Positions 51,473 to 60,309 of a stretch of DNA of 64,000 nucleotides are shown here, piece after piece (positions within the stretch are counted from its first letter, which is position 1; the number at the start of each line of letters is the position of its first letter). The notes beneath the pieces were generated by a model. That model worked only from the letters and a program-made list of their open reading frames with translations, did no database searches and had not been told where the DNA came from. Source of the DNA: Echinicola rosea (lineage in GTDB: Bacteria; Bacteroidota; Bacteroidia; Cytophagales; Cyclobacteriaceae); assembly GCF_005281475.1 (NCBI RefSeq), contig NZ_CP040106.1, positions 2,818,501 through 2,882,500 of the forward strand, read 5' to 3'. The translations under genes were made by a program, and so were the position numbers.

Positions 51473-52090
51473 ATGTTGGTGAAAGTGTGCGGCATGCGTG
51501 ATACGGAAAATATCAGGGAACTTGATGAAAAAGTCCAGCCAGACCTGATGGGGATGATATTTTATCCTAAATCCTCTCGGTATGTTGCTGATGCTGCCAC
51601 TATTCCTTCTACCAAAGCCGCCAAGGTAGGTGTGTTCGTGAATACGCCTGTCGCCGAAATCGTAGCCAAAGTCAATGCATTTGGTCTGGCTTACGTCCAG
51701 CTTCATGGGGATGAAGATGTGGCTTTTGTGGAGGAATTGAAGAAACAGTCTCCTGCTGATCTCATTAAGGTCTTTAGGGTTACTGCGGAGGTTGATTGGA
51801 GCTATTTAAAATGCTTTGAGCCGTACGTAGCCTATTTTCTGTTCGATACGGAAACGAAAGGGTACGGCGGATCAGGGAGACAGTTCAATTGGGAGCTTTT
51901 GGGAAAATACCCGTTGCAAAAGCCGTTTTTGCTCAGTGGAGGGATTCAAGAGGAAAGTGTCGTCGAAATCCAGCAACTACAGCAAAAACAACCTAAGATG
52001 GCAGGGGTTGATATCAATTCTAAATTTGAGCTTCATTCAGCTTTTAAAGATGTGAACAAAGTTGCCCGTTTTGTAACGGCGTTACAATAA
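51473..52090 (+). CDS. trpF: Phosphoribosylanthranilate isomerase
   Basis: The ATG at 51473 follows the trpC stop by 2 nt. A TTG two codons earlier is possible but less likely. The 205-residue barrel starts LVKVCGMRDTENIRELDEKV (catalytic Cys). GMIFYPKSSRYV, VQLHGDEDVAFVEEL, FDTETKGYGGSGRQFNWELL with its catalytic Asp, and FLLSGGIQEESV follow. It converts PRA to CdRP. Confidence 0.94.
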   Translation: MLVKVCGMRDTENIRELDEKVQPDLMGMIFYPKSSRYVADAATIPSTKAAKVGVFVNTPVAEIVAKVNAFGLAYVQLHGDEDVAFVEELKKQSPADLIKVFRVTAEVDWSYLKCFEPYVAYFLFDTETKGYGGSGRQFNWELLGKYPLQKPFLLSGGIQEESVVEIQQLQQKQPKMAGVDINSKFELHSAFKDVNKVARFVTALQ

Positions 52091-52142
52091 AATATTTGAG
52101 CATTAAAATGTACCCTGTTGCAAGAGGGTATTAGATGAAACT

Positions 52143-53321
52143 ATGGTTAAAGTAGATGAAAAAGGGTTCTATGGGAAATTTGGGGGAGCTTATATTCCCG
52201 AAATGCTCTATCCCAATGTGGAAGAGCTTAGGACCAATTATGAAAAAATCACGGAATCGGATGAATTCAAGGATGAATTTCACGCGCTTCTGAAAGACTA
52301 TGTAGGACGTCCAACACCATTGTATTTTGCCAAGCGGCTGTCTGAGCAATATGGTGCAAAAATCTATCTCAAGCGGGAAGATCTATGTCATACAGGAGCA
52401 CATAAGGTGAACAATACCATAGGCCAGATTATTTTGGCGAAGAAACTGGGCAAGAAACGCATCATCGCCGAAACCGGAGCTGGCCAACATGGGGTGGCTA
52501 CGGCGACCGTTTGTGCCTTGATGGGGATGGAATGTACGGTCTTTATGGGCGCCATTGACATGGAGCGCCAAAAGCCTAATGTGGAGCGGATGCGCATTTT
52601 GGGAGCAAAAGTGGTGCCCGCCACTTCTGGAAGCCAGACCTTAAAAGATGCGACCAACGAGGCGCTGAGGCAATGGATCAATAATCCTGTGGACACGCAT
52701 TACATCATTGGTTCTGTCGTGGGGCCTCATCCTTATCCTGAGATGGTGGCACGGTTCCAATCCGTGATCAGTGAAGAGATCAAGAATCAGCTAAAAGAGA
52801 AGGAAGGCAAAGAAGATCCTGATTTGGTGATTGCCTGTGTAGGCGGGGGGAGTAATGCGGCTGGAGCTTTTTACCACTACTATAATACTCCTTCTGTTAG
52901 GTTAATTGCTGTCGAGGCCGCAGGACTAGGCATAGCATCGGGGAAATCCGCAGCGACCACAGTGTTGGGTACACCGGGAGTTTTGCACGGCAGTAAGACC
53001 CTGCTGATGCAGACAGAAGACGGGCAGGTGGTAGAGCCACATTCGATATCTGCTGGGTTGGATTATCCGGGTATCGGGCCTGTCCATGCGCATTTATTTG
53101 ATTCCAAAAGAGGTGAGTTCTTTGCTGTGGAGGATGAGGATGCGATGAAAGCAGGAGTGGAGCTTAGCAGGTTGGAAGGGATCATTCCCGCTGTCGAATC
53201 TGCACATGCACTTTCCGTTTTGAAGCAGGTGAAGTATAATGCCAGCGATGTGATCGTAATCAACCTTTCTGGAAGAGGAGATAAAGACCTGGAAACATAC
53301 ATCAAGTGGGGAGGATACTGA
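52143..53321 (+). CDS. trpB: Tryptophan synthase beta chain
   Basis: The 392-residue PLP enzyme condenses indole with serine. [20 protein letters not shown] is the N-terminus. [13 protein letters not shown] carries the PLP Lys88. [36 protein letters not shown] (phosphate loop) and [19 protein letters not shown] complete the family pattern of TrpB1. It is followed by trpA after a 126-bp repeat-containing spacer. Confidence 0.97.
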   Translation: MVKVDEKGFYGKFGGAYIPEMLYPNVEELRTNYEKITESDEFKDEFHALLKDYVGRPTPLYFAKRLSEQYGAKIYLKREDLCHTGAHKVNNTIGQIILAKKLGKKRIIAETGAGQHGVATATVCALMGMECTVFMGAIDMERQKPNVERMRILGAKVVPATSGSQTLKDATNEALRQWINNPVDTHYIIGSVVGPHPYPEMVARFQSVISEEIKNQLKEKEGKEDPDLVIACVGGGSNAAGAFYHYYNTPSVRLIAVEAAGLGIASGKSAATTVLGTPGVLHGSKTLLMQTEDGQVVEPHSISAGLDYPGIGPVHAHLFDSKRGEFFAVEDEDAMKAGVELSRLEGIIPAVESAHALSVLKQVKYNASDVIVINLSGRGDKDLETYIKWGGY

Positions 53322-53399
53322 GTTTAGTGTATCACGTAGTTAGTATTAAGAGTCAAGAGCCAAGAATAAAGAGAAAAGACAAGGAGAAGTTGGAGAAGT

Positions 53400-53446
53400 T
53401 GTGTTACCAATCTTCCAATTATCAATTTTCCAATCTTTCAATCAAC
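53400..53446 (+). repeat. Low-complexity tract before trpA
   Basis: The tract TCTTCCAATTATCAATTTTC then CAATCTTTCAATCAACT is near-identical to the tract before trpG. The preceding 53322-53400 stretch is purine-rich and non-coding. Confidence 0.5.
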
Positions 53447-53447
53447 T

Positions 53448-54224
53448 ATGAACCGAATAGATCAATTATTTAAAGACAAGAAAGAAAATATTCTTTCCAT
53501 ATATTTTACGGCAGGTTTTCCCAAGTTGGATGATACACTCCATATCATGGAAGCCATAGAAGAGGCTGGTGCAGACATCATCGAAGTAGGCATGCCCTAT
53601 TCTGATCCAGTAGCCGATGGCCCTACGATCCAAGAGAGTAACAAAACCGCATTGGATAATGGGATGAACATGAAAAAGATGTTTCAGCAGTTGGGTACAA
53701 TGCGCGAAAGTGTAGGCATTCCCGTGGTGCTGATGGGTTATCTAAATCCGATTTTGCAATATGGGATTGAAGCATTTTGTAAGAAATGTAAGGAAGTGGG
53801 CGTGGATGGTTTGATCGTTCCGGATTTACCTATACAGCAATACCAAGATGATTATAAAGCGTTGTTTGATCAGTATAACCTGAGAAACACCTTCCTTATT
53901 TCTCCGCAGACCAGTGAAAGCAGGATCCGGGAAATCGACCAGCAGTCCGATGGGTTTATCTATATGGTCTCATCCCACAGTATCACTGGGGCAAAGTCCG
54001 GTATTTCTGATGAGCAGGAGGCGTATTTTGAAAAGGTCAAAAACATGAACCTAAAGAATCCTCGTTTGATAGGGTTTGGCATTTCAGACCATGCCACATT
54101 TTCAAAGGCTTCGGCCTACAGTCATGGGGCTATTATCGGCAGTGCTTTCATCAAGGTGCTGAGAGGTGCCAAAGACCTTAGGGCAGATATCAAAAGTTAT
54201 ATTCAAGGGGTAAAACAGGGATAG
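53448..54224 (+). CDS. trpA: Tryptophan synthase alpha chain
   Basis: The 258-residue TIM barrel cleaves indole-3-glycerol phosphate and channels indole to TrpB. FTAGFPKLDDTLHIMEAIEE, the catalytic Glu in DIIEVGMPYSDPVADGPTIQ, GVDGLIVPDLPIQQ with its catalytic Asp, and SHSITGAKSG are visible. Length is normal. Confidence 0.96.
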   Translation: MNRIDQLFKDKKENILSIYFTAGFPKLDDTLHIMEAIEEAGADIIEVGMPYSDPVADGPTIQESNKTALDNGMNMKKMFQQLGTMRESVGIPVVLMGYLNPILQYGIEAFCKKCKEVGVDGLIVPDLPIQQYQDDYKALFDQYNLRNTFLISPQTSESRIREIDQQSDGFIYMVSSHSITGAKSGISDEQEAYFEKVKNMNLKNPRLIGFGISDHATFSKASAYSHGAIIGSAFIKVLRGAKDLRADIKSYIQGVKQG

Positions 54225-54321
54225 TATTGCTGAAGAATAAGGGGGCAAGAAGCTAAATTAACGATGGTATCTTACCATCAACCTGAAACCTTCCAACCTT
54301 GAACCTTAAAACAACAAACAC

Positions 54322-55341
54322 ATGATCATACAAGTAAAGCAGGGCATCACTGAAGCGCAAAAGGAGAGCCTGATCAAGGAAATCAATCAAGTAGGGTACA
54401 AAATCACGGAAGTGACCACCCAAATGGGAACGTACCTAGTGGGAATCGGTAGTGCGGAGTTTGATATTCGTAAATTTGGACACCATGAGGGTATTCAGGA
54501 TATCCATATCGTGTCCGATGCCTACAAATTGGTTTCTAAAAAGTGGAAAGTAAACCCCACTTCCATAGACCTGGGCGACGGGGTATTTATCAAGGAAGGT
54601 GATATGGCTGTGATGGCAGGCCCTTGCTCGATCGAGAGTGAGGAGCAAATCGTAAAAGTGATCGACCACCTGAAGGCCAATGATATCAAGATCATGCGTG
54701 GTGGAGTATATAAGCCTCGAAGCAGTCCTTATGCATTCCGTGGATTGGGGATCGAGGGACTGAAGCTATGGCATGAATTGGCCAGTAAAGCTGGGATCAA
54801 GATTATCACAGAGGTGATGCAGGTTTCGCAGATCGAGGAGATGATGGATTATGTGGACGTATTCCAAGTTGGTGCCAGAAATACACAAAATTTTAACCTG
54901 TTGGATGAATTGGGGAAAGTAGATAAACCCGTTATGATCAAGCGGGGGATTTCCGGTACGATCGAAGAGTTGCTACAGTCAGCAGAGTATGTCTTTTCGG
55001 GTGGCAATGAAAAGCTCATCCTATGTGAGCGAGGCATTAGGACGTATGAAAAAGCCACCAGGAATACCTTGGACCTTAATGCCGTGCCCGTGCTGAAGGA
55101 CAAGTCCCATCTTCCCGTGGTGGTGGATCCATCCCATGGGATCGGTATCCGTAAATTTGTCCACCAAATGGCTTTGGCTGGGGTGATGGCCGGAGCGGAC
55201 GGCATTATCTATGAAGCGCATGAAATCCCGGAAAAGGCCTATTCAGACGGTCAGCAGACACTGGATTTCGCCCAAAGTGCCCAATTGGCCAGCCAGATCA
55301 GGCAGACGTTTGCGATGAGAAAGACGTTTGATTTGTTATAA
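54322..55341 (+). CDS. aroF: 3-deoxy-7-phosphoheptulonate synthase (type I-beta, with N-terminal regulatory domain)
   Basis: The 339-residue enzyme has an N-terminal ferredoxin-like domain (about 1-70: IIQVKQGITEAQKESLIKEI, MGTYLVGIG), as in Thermotoga-type DAHP synthase, where it mediates feedback control. The catalytic barrel follows with MAGPCSIESEEQIVKV, MRGGVYKPRSSPYAFRGLG, VGARNTQNFNLLDELG, MIKRGISGTIEELLQSAEYV and VVDPSHGIGIRKFVHQMAL. It makes DAHP from PEP and erythrose 4-phosphate, the entry to the shikimate pathway. It is the last gene of the trp unit, so aromatic entry flux and Trp synthesis may be controlled together by the trp attenuator. Confidence 0.93.
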   Translation: MIIQVKQGITEAQKESLIKEINQVGYKITEVTTQMGTYLVGIGSAEFDIRKFGHHEGIQDIHIVSDAYKLVSKKWKVNPTSIDLGDGVFIKEGDMAVMAGPCSIESEEQIVKVIDHLKANDIKIMRGGVYKPRSSPYAFRGLGIEGLKLWHELASKAGIKIITEVMQVSQIEEMMDYVDVFQVGARNTQNFNLLDELGKVDKPVMIKRGISGTIEELLQSAEYVFSGGNEKLILCERGIRTYEKATRNTLDLNAVPVLKDKSHLPVVVDPSHGIGIRKFVHQMALAGVMAGADGIIYEAHEIPEKAYSDGQQTLDFAQSAQLASQIRQTFAMRKTFDLL

Positions 55342-55579
55342 ATCTCGATAGATACCCTTATTTAGCGTGGAGTGAAAGGGACAAAAAACCATCTCGTAAA
55401 ATCATGAAAATTGGTGTACCCGCATGAACACCGGTATTCAGAGAAAAAATAAATAAGTCCTCACAGAAATCGCAAAAATCTTAGAAAAGCCGTGTTTCAT
55501 TCTAGGTGGTCTGTGCGTTCAGTGAAAAATAAATCTACTGACGAGAAAACGGATACTAAGGTTTCTCTGATTGCGAAAC

Positions 55580-55990
55580 CAGGGCAAAACGCATTTAAAA
55601 AAAATGTTCCTATTTGCATTTATATCTGCCGTTCCTACGGAACTTACCCTTTTGTGTGTAATCATTTTTGGTGCAGGTTGTCACCTGCACCTTCTATATG
55701 ACCCTCCGCCAAAGGCGGATGAGGCAGGATGCTCAGTTGCTAACGCATATTCAGGGTTTAATCTCAACCAAATCAACTCATCATTCTTTCAGCCCATCCC
55801 GCCATTCGGTAAGATAGGCTACTGCGGTTTCGAATGTTCAAATCGGGGCAAAGTGCCAGCGGCACGATGGGTTTAGTAACCAGCGGATTCATCCGCTGGA
55901 TGTTAAGGCCTCCTCCACCTCCAGAAGGAGTGCCAGCGGCACGGATGATGGCTGCCCAACACGAAATTAATGTTAAATGCGTTTGCCCTG
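55580..55990. repeat. Inverted-repeat-bounded array of short hairpins
   Basis: The outer ends CAGGGCAAAACGCATTTAA (55580-55598) and TTAAATGCGTTTGCCCTG (55973-55990) are inverted copies with one inserted base. Inside are six short perfect palindromes: GTTCC/GGAAC (55631-55643), GGTGCAGGT/ACCTGCACC (55670-55691), TCCGCC/GGCGGA (55705-55719), GTGCC/GGCAC (55855-55867 and again 55930-55942), and CCAGCGGAT/ATCCGCTGG (55882-55901). The unit resembles composite REP-like elements of Bacteroidota. The rest of 55342-55579 holds no gene, only a CACAGAAATCGCAAAAATCT-type repeat fragment. Confidence 0.65.
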
Positions 55991-56007
55991 ATTGTGAAAC
56001 AAGTGAT

Positions 56008-56038
56008 TTTGATTAGAAGAAGTAACTTGTTATCTTTG
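56008..56038 (+). promoter_or_regulatory. Promoter of the tyrosine leader/phhA unit
   Basis: TTTG (56008-56011), 19 bp, then TATCTTTG (56031-56038) match the Bacteroidota consensus exactly. Transcription would begin about 4 nt before the leader ATG at 56048, giving an almost leaderless leader peptide. Confidence 0.85.
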
Positions 56039-56047
56039 TGATTCAAG

Positions 56048-56110
56048 ATGAAAAACCTATCCGTAAAATATTACAGCTATTACTACCATTTTCTCCCCAA
56101 AAAGGATTAG
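56048..56110 (+). CDS. Tyrosine-rich leader peptide upstream of phhA
   Basis: The 20-codon frame reads MKNLSVK-YYSYYYHF-LPKKD. It has five Tyr codons and one Phe codon within eight positions (56069-56092) and stops at TAG 56110. Directly downstream lie an antiterminator segment overlapping the stop codon and an intrinsic terminator. The promoter box is placed just before the ATG. This is the organisation of an amino-acid attenuator responding to charged tRNA-Tyr. Confidence 0.85.
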   Translation: MKNLSVKYYSYYYHFLPKKD

Positions 56111-56180
56111 GTGTAATGCTGTGAGCTTTACTGTAAAAAAATACAAAGGCCTAATCCTACTCGGGGTTAGGCCTTTTTTA
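56104..56180 (+). terminator. Tyrosine attenuator: antiterminator segment and terminator
   Basis: The terminator is AAAGGCCTAATCC (56145-56157) pairing with GGGTTAGGCCTTT (56164-56176; one G-U pair), followed by a T-run. The segment GGATTAGG at 56104-56111, which includes the leader stop codon, is the exact complement of CCTAATCC at 56150-56157 in the terminator's left arm. A ribosome stalled at the Tyr codons leaves GGATTAGG free to block the terminator. A ribosome reaching the stop codon covers it and lets the terminator form. Confidence 0.85.
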
Positions 56181-56236
56181 TTTTAACCCAATTTCAAAAT
56201 ATACGTAAATTTAACTAGTACTAACCCAAATATAAG

Positions 56237-57031
56237 ATGGCAGGTAAACCAGCTGATTGGGTCTTCCAAGACCCTCGATTAAATGAAATGCATCAGGATT
56301 ATAGTGCATATACCGAAGAGGATTTTGCAGTATGGAAAACCCTTTACGAACGGCAGATTGTGAACCTTCCCAAAGCTGCTTCACAGGCCTATCTGGACGG
56401 TATCAAGAAGATCAACTTTAGTGCTGACCGCATTGCCGATTTTGCTGAAGTAAATCGGATTTTGAGCAAGTCTACGGGCTGGGGAGTGCAGGTAGTGCCG
56501 GGATTGATTGACGATGATTTGTTTTTTGGTTTGCTGAAAAACAAGCAGTTTCCCTCTTCGACATGGCTGCGTAAAATGGAACAGTTGGATTATTTGGAAG
56601 AGCCGGACATGTTCCATGATGCCTTTGCGCACATGCCACTGCTCACCAACCAGCCATATGTTGATTTTTTGCAGGATCTTAGTGGAATTGCCCTTAAGTA
56701 CATTGACGATAAGTGGGCGATTCATTTGCTGTCGAGGATCTATTGGTTTACCATTGAATTTGGATTGATCCGTGAGAAAGGGGAACTAAGGATATATGGA
56801 GCAGGGATTTTGAGCTCTGCCGGTGAAACCAAATTCAGCCTTTCTGATGATCCTGACCATATCGATTATGATGTCAGAAGGATCATGCAGACGCCTTATT
56901 GGAAGAATAAGTTTCAAGACAAGTATTTTGTGATAGAAAGTTATGAGCAATTATATAATTCCATTCCAGAGATTGAGAAAGTCCTGGCAGAAGAGCTGAT
57001 CGCCAGTGAAGGAGCTGGAAACGAGTCATAA
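56237..57031 (+). CDS. phhA: Phenylalanine 4-monooxygenase
   Basis: The 264-residue monomeric aromatic amino acid hydroxylase, without an N-terminal ACT regulatory domain, is the usual bacterial PhhA length. The iron site H127-x4-H132 in MFHDAFAHMPLL and Glu174 in YWFTIEFGLI is complete. GILSSAGETKFSL and PYWKNKFQDKYFVIESYEQL are family segments. It converts phenylalanine to tyrosine with tetrahydropterin and oxygen. The Tyr-codon attenuator upstream suggests it serves as a tyrosine biosynthetic enzyme rather than only in catabolism. The transcription unit appears monocistronic. A hairpin at 57185-57220 lies beyond it. Confidence 0.95.
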   Translation: MAGKPADWVFQDPRLNEMHQDYSAYTEEDFAVWKTLYERQIVNLPKAASQAYLDGIKKINFSADRIADFAEVNRILSKSTGWGVQVVPGLIDDDLFFGLLKNKQFPSSTWLRKMEQLDYLEEPDMFHDAFAHMPLLTNQPYVDFLQDLSGIALKYIDDKWAIHLLSRIYWFTIEFGLIREKGELRIYGAGILSSAGETKFSLSDDPDHIDYDVRRIMQTPYWKNKFQDKYFVIESYEQLYNSIPEIEKVLAEELIASEGAGNES

Positions 57032-57184
57032 GGACATGGTGAGAAGTTTTGAGTATTAATCTTTCTACCAAATAGATTGGATAATGCCTTCAAAAATAGG
57101 ATATAATGTTTATTTTTGAGCTGCGAAAATACAGGCGATTCTATGCTTGTACAGTCAGATCAAAAAGTTCACAAACCTAAGCGA

Positions 57185-57220
57185 TAGACCTCAAATTTTC
57201 CTTTGGGACTTTGAGGTCTA
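57185..57220 (+). terminator. Hairpin between phhA and hisH
   Basis: TAGACCTCAAA pairs perfectly with TTTGAGGTCTA (11 bp, 14-nt loop) and is followed by TTTAGCTTTT. It may end phhA transcripts or act as a leader terminator for hisH 28 nt downstream. Two short frames just upstream (from 57108 and 57142) contain no His run, so a histidine leader peptide is not supported. Confidence 0.55.
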
Positions 57221-57247
57221 TTTAGCTTTTAAGTAGAAGTAAATTAG

Positions 57248-57832
57248 ATGGATGTAGCCATTATAAAATATAATTCCGGGAATGTGCTGTCGGTGCTATA
57301 TGCTCTGGAGCGTCTCGGGATCAATGCCAAGCTGACCGATGATGTGGAGGAGATCCAAAAAGCCGACAAGGTGATTTTTCCCGGGCAGGGGGAAGCCAGT
57401 TCGGCCATGCGGTACCTTCGTGAGCGAAAGCTTGACCAGCTGATCAAAGAGCTGAAGCAGCCCTTTTTTGGAATTTGCTTGGGGCAGCAGCTGTTGTGTG
57501 AATATTCCGAGGAAAATGATACCGAGTGTTTGGGGATATTTCCCGTGAAAGTGAAGAAATTCCCGCTAATGGACAAAGTGCCCCATGTAGGCTGGAATAG
57601 CCTTCAGGATACAAAAGGCGAGTTGTTGAATGGTGTTAATGCGCATGATTATGTTTACTATGTGCACAGCTATTTTGCTGAAATCCATCCAGAGTTTACC
57701 GTTGCGAAAACCCATTATATAGCGGATTTTAGTGCGCTATTGCATAAGGATAATTTTTATGCGATGCAGGCCCACCCTGAAAAAAGCAGCCATTCTGGCC
57801 AAAAAATATTAACCAACTTCTTGAATTTGTAG
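57248..57832 (+). CDS. hisH: Imidazole glycerol phosphate synthase, glutaminase subunit
   Basis: The 194-residue class I amidotransferase supplies ammonia to HisF. MDVAIIKYNSGNVLSVLYAL, FPGQGEASSAM, nucleophile Cys77 in GICLGQQLLCE, VPHVGWNSL and QAHPEKS are the family landmarks. It is the first his gene in this cluster. hisG, hisD, hisC and hisB are not adjacent and must lie elsewhere. It is followed by hisA after 2 nt. Confidence 0.95.
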   Translation: MDVAIIKYNSGNVLSVLYALERLGINAKLTDDVEEIQKADKVIFPGQGEASSAMRYLRERKLDQLIKELKQPFFGICLGQQLLCEYSEENDTECLGIFPVKVKKFPLMDKVPHVGWNSLQDTKGELLNGVNAHDYVYYVHSYFAEIHPEFTVAKTHYIADFSALLHKDNFYAMQAHPEKSSHSGQKILTNFLNL

Positions 57833-57834
57833 TC

Positions 57835-58554
57835 ATGGAGATTATTCCAGCAATAGATATTATCGGGGGCAAATGTGTCCGTTTGACCCAGGGAGATTAT
57901 GGACAGAAAAAAGAGTACGCAGACCATCCGCTAGAAGTCGCCAAAAAGTTTGAGCAAGCAGGCATCAAACGGCTTCATTTGGTGGATTTGGATGGTGCAA
58001 AAGCAAAGACCATTGTAAACAAAGCTGTGCTGGAGAGCATTTCCTCCAATACTTCATTGAAGGTAGATTTTGGAGGAGGTGTACAATCGGACGAGACCAT
58101 CCAAATGGCTTTTGATGCGGGTGCAAGCCAGGTGACAGGAGGGAGTATTGCGGTAAAGAACCCGGAGCTGTTTGAAGGCTGGTTAGGGAAATACGGTTCC
58201 GAGAAGATCATTTTGGGATCAGACGCCAAAAGCAGGAAAATCGCCATCAGTGGCTGGGAAGAAACTACGGAAGCCGATGTGGTGGATTTTATCAAGGCCT
58301 ATCACGCGAAAGGAGCACGATATGTGATCTGTACGGATGTAGCTAAAGATGGTTTGCTCCAAGGGCCATCAGTGGATCTGTACAAGGAAATTATCCAAGA
58401 GATACCCGGGATTCAGCTGATTGCCAGTGGTGGTGTTGCGGAAGTGAAGGATTTGGAAGAACTGGAGAAGATTGGTGTGTTTGGCACCATAGTAGGCAAA
58501 GCGTTTTATGAAGGGCGGATTAGCCTTGAGCAATTAGCGGCTTTTGTAATATAG
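57835..58554 (+). CDS. hisA: ProFAR isomerase
   Basis: The 239-residue half-barrel-repeat TIM barrel begins MEIIPAIDIIGGKCVRLTQG with the first catalytic Asp. LHLVDLDGAKA, VDFGGGVQSDETIQMAFDAG, VICTDVAKDGLLQGPSVDLY with the second catalytic Asp, and LIASGGVAEVKDLEEL follow. It isomerises the aminoaldose ProFAR to the ketose PRFAR. It is translationally close to hisH (2 nt). Confidence 0.95.
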   Translation: MEIIPAIDIIGGKCVRLTQGDYGQKKEYADHPLEVAKKFEQAGIKRLHLVDLDGAKAKTIVNKAVLESISSNTSLKVDFGGGVQSDETIQMAFDAGASQVTGGSIAVKNPELFEGWLGKYGSEKIILGSDAKSRKIAISGWEETTEADVVDFIKAYHAKGARYVICTDVAKDGLLQGPSVDLYKEIIQEIPGIQLIASGGVAEVKDLEELEKIGVFGTIVGKAFYEGRISLEQLAAFVI

Positions 58555-58628
58555 TGATGGATGAGGTGGCAACTGATAGCCTGAATAAGATGCTGAAATC
58601 CCGATAACTGAGTAACTTAATTAACCAG

Positions 58629-59384
58629 ATGTTGACAAAAAGAATAATACCTTGCCTGGATATCAAAGAAGGGCGCACGGTAAAGGGAGTGAATTTTGTG
58701 GATTTGCGCGATGCCGGTGATCCAGTGGAGTTGGCCAAGGTCTATTCTGACGAAGGGGCTGATGAGTTAGTGTTTTTGGATATTACCGCTACGGTGGATA
58801 AACGGAAAACATTGGCTGAATTGGTGACGCGAGTAGCCAAAGCCATTAATATACCTTTTACCGTAGGTGGAGGAATATCCACGGTAGAGGATGTCAAGGT
58901 GCTCCTAAATGCCGGTGCCGATAAGATAAGCATCAACTCTGCCGCTGTCAAAAGACCAATAGTCATTGATGAAATGGCTGCTGAGTTTGGTAGCCAATGT
59001 ATTGTGGTGGCCATTGATACCCGAAATGTGGACGGGGTGGATCTTGTACATACCCATGGTGGAAGAAAACCCACCACTATCCAAACCCAGGCTTGGGCAA
59101 AAGAGGTGGCGGACAGAGGTGCAGGAGAGATACTCCTGACCAGTATGGATCATGACGGTACCAAGGGTGGATTTGCCGATGGGCTGACCAGTGAAATTTC
59201 AACAGCGCTGACCATTCCAGTGATTGCTTCAGGAGGGGCAGGATCCATGCCGCATTTCAAGGATGTTTTTACAGGAGGAAAGGCCGATGCTGCTTTGGCG
59301 GCCAGTATTTTCCACTTTAAGGAAATCGGTATTTCTGAACTGAAACATTATTTGGCTGGAGAGGGAGTGACGATGAGGATATGA
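58629..59384 (+). CDS. hisF: Imidazole glycerol phosphate synthase, cyclase subunit
   Basis: The 251-residue barrel begins [20 protein letters not shown] with catalytic Asp11. [71 protein letters not shown] (second catalytic Asp) and [13 protein letters not shown] follow. It forms imidazole glycerol phosphate and AICAR with HisH. It lies 74 nt after hisA. The 238-bp gap after it (59385-59623) shows no gene or repeat that I can name. Confidence 0.95.
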   Translation: MLTKRIIPCLDIKEGRTVKGVNFVDLRDAGDPVELAKVYSDEGADELVFLDITATVDKRKTLAELVTRVAKAINIPFTVGGGISTVEDVKVLLNAGADKISINSAAVKRPIVIDEMAAEFGSQCIVVAIDTRNVDGVDLVHTHGGRKPTTIQTQAWAKEVADRGAGEILLTSMDHDGTKGGFADGLTSEISTALTIPVIASGGAGSMPHFKDVFTGGKADAALAASIFHFKEIGISELKHYLAGEGVTMRI

Positions 59385-59623
59385 TGTCCGGTGCCGGATG
59401 TATGTGGTTTTGCCGAGAGGTGCGTACCGGCACGGTGAAAATTGAGTTTTTGCTCAAAAAGAGTGTCACAGGCCCAACTGCAATTATCCTCCGGTACAGT
59501 CGATGGAATAACTGAGAATTGATATCCGATGCCTGTCCTGAGAATGAAACGAATCAGGATCTGATGAACCTTGAAATCTATAATTTAACAACCTTTCTAC
59601 CACTTACGAACAACTAGTCAATA

Positions 59624-60229
59624 ATGAAAGATATAAACATCAATTTTGAAAAAGTAAATGGCTTGGTGCCCGCCATCATCCAAGATGCGAATACCAATAA
59701 GGTGCTTATGCTGGGGTATATGAATGAAGAAGCACTTCAAAAAACCCAAGAAAGTGGAAAAGTGACCTTTTTCAGCAGGACCAAGCAGCGCCTATGGACC
59801 AAAGGAGAGACCTCAGGGAATTTCATGCATGTCCAATCCATTAAAGTAGATTGTGATAATGACACCTTATTGGTGAAGGCGAATCCTGTCGGACCGGTGT
59901 GCCATACCGGAGCGGACACTTGCTTTGATGAAGAAAATGCCTCCAAGACTGCTTTTATCGACCATTTACGAGGCATTATCAAAGACCGTAAAAACAACCC
60001 TTCTGACTCATCCTATACCGCTTCACTTTTTGCCAAAGGCATCAATAAAGTAGCCCAAAAAGTAGGAGAAGAGGCAGTAGAAATTGTCATTGAAGCCAAG
60101 GATGACCACAAAGACCTTTTTATGGGAGAAGCAGCGGATTTGCTTTTTCACTATCTAGTGCTCCTTGAGGCCAAAGGCTATGAATTGGATGAGGTAATGG
60201 ATGTGTTGATCCAGCGCCATAAGGGGTGA
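59624..60229 (+). CDS. hisIE: Bifunctional phosphoribosyl-AMP cyclohydrolase / phosphoribosyl-ATP pyrophosphatase
   Basis: The 201-residue fusion has an N-terminal HisI domain with VLMLGYMNEEALQKTQESGK, FFSRTKQRLWTKGETSGNFM, VDCDNDTLLVKANPVGPVCH and TGADTCF (zinc and magnesium ligands). A C-terminal HisE domain with SYTASLFAKGINKVAQKVGE and EAVEIVIEAKDD follows from about residue 110. It catalyses steps two and three of histidine synthesis. Confidence 0.95.
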   Translation: MKDININFEKVNGLVPAIIQDANTNKVLMLGYMNEEALQKTQESGKVTFFSRTKQRLWTKGETSGNFMHVQSIKVDCDNDTLLVKANPVGPVCHTGADTCFDEENASKTAFIDHLRGIIKDRKNNPSDSSYTASLFAKGINKVAQKVGEEAVEIVIEAKDDHKDLFMGEAADLLFHYLVLLEAKGYELDEVMDVLIQRHKG

Positions 60230-60309
60230 AAACGAGTTGGTTGGATGAAGATTTAATTTTACAGTGGTGAAAGAATTGAAGCGCCTTAAATCCAGTGGAT
60301 CTATATTCA

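Noticed and set aside
55492..56016. Three overlapping short open frames upstream of phhA
   Set aside because: They run through a palindrome array and repeat fragments, and their translations are dominated by the hairpin sequences.
57108..57182. Possible histidine leader peptide before hisH
   Set aside because: The frame from 57108 has no His codon and the one from 57142 has a single His. No antiterminator complement to the hairpin was found.
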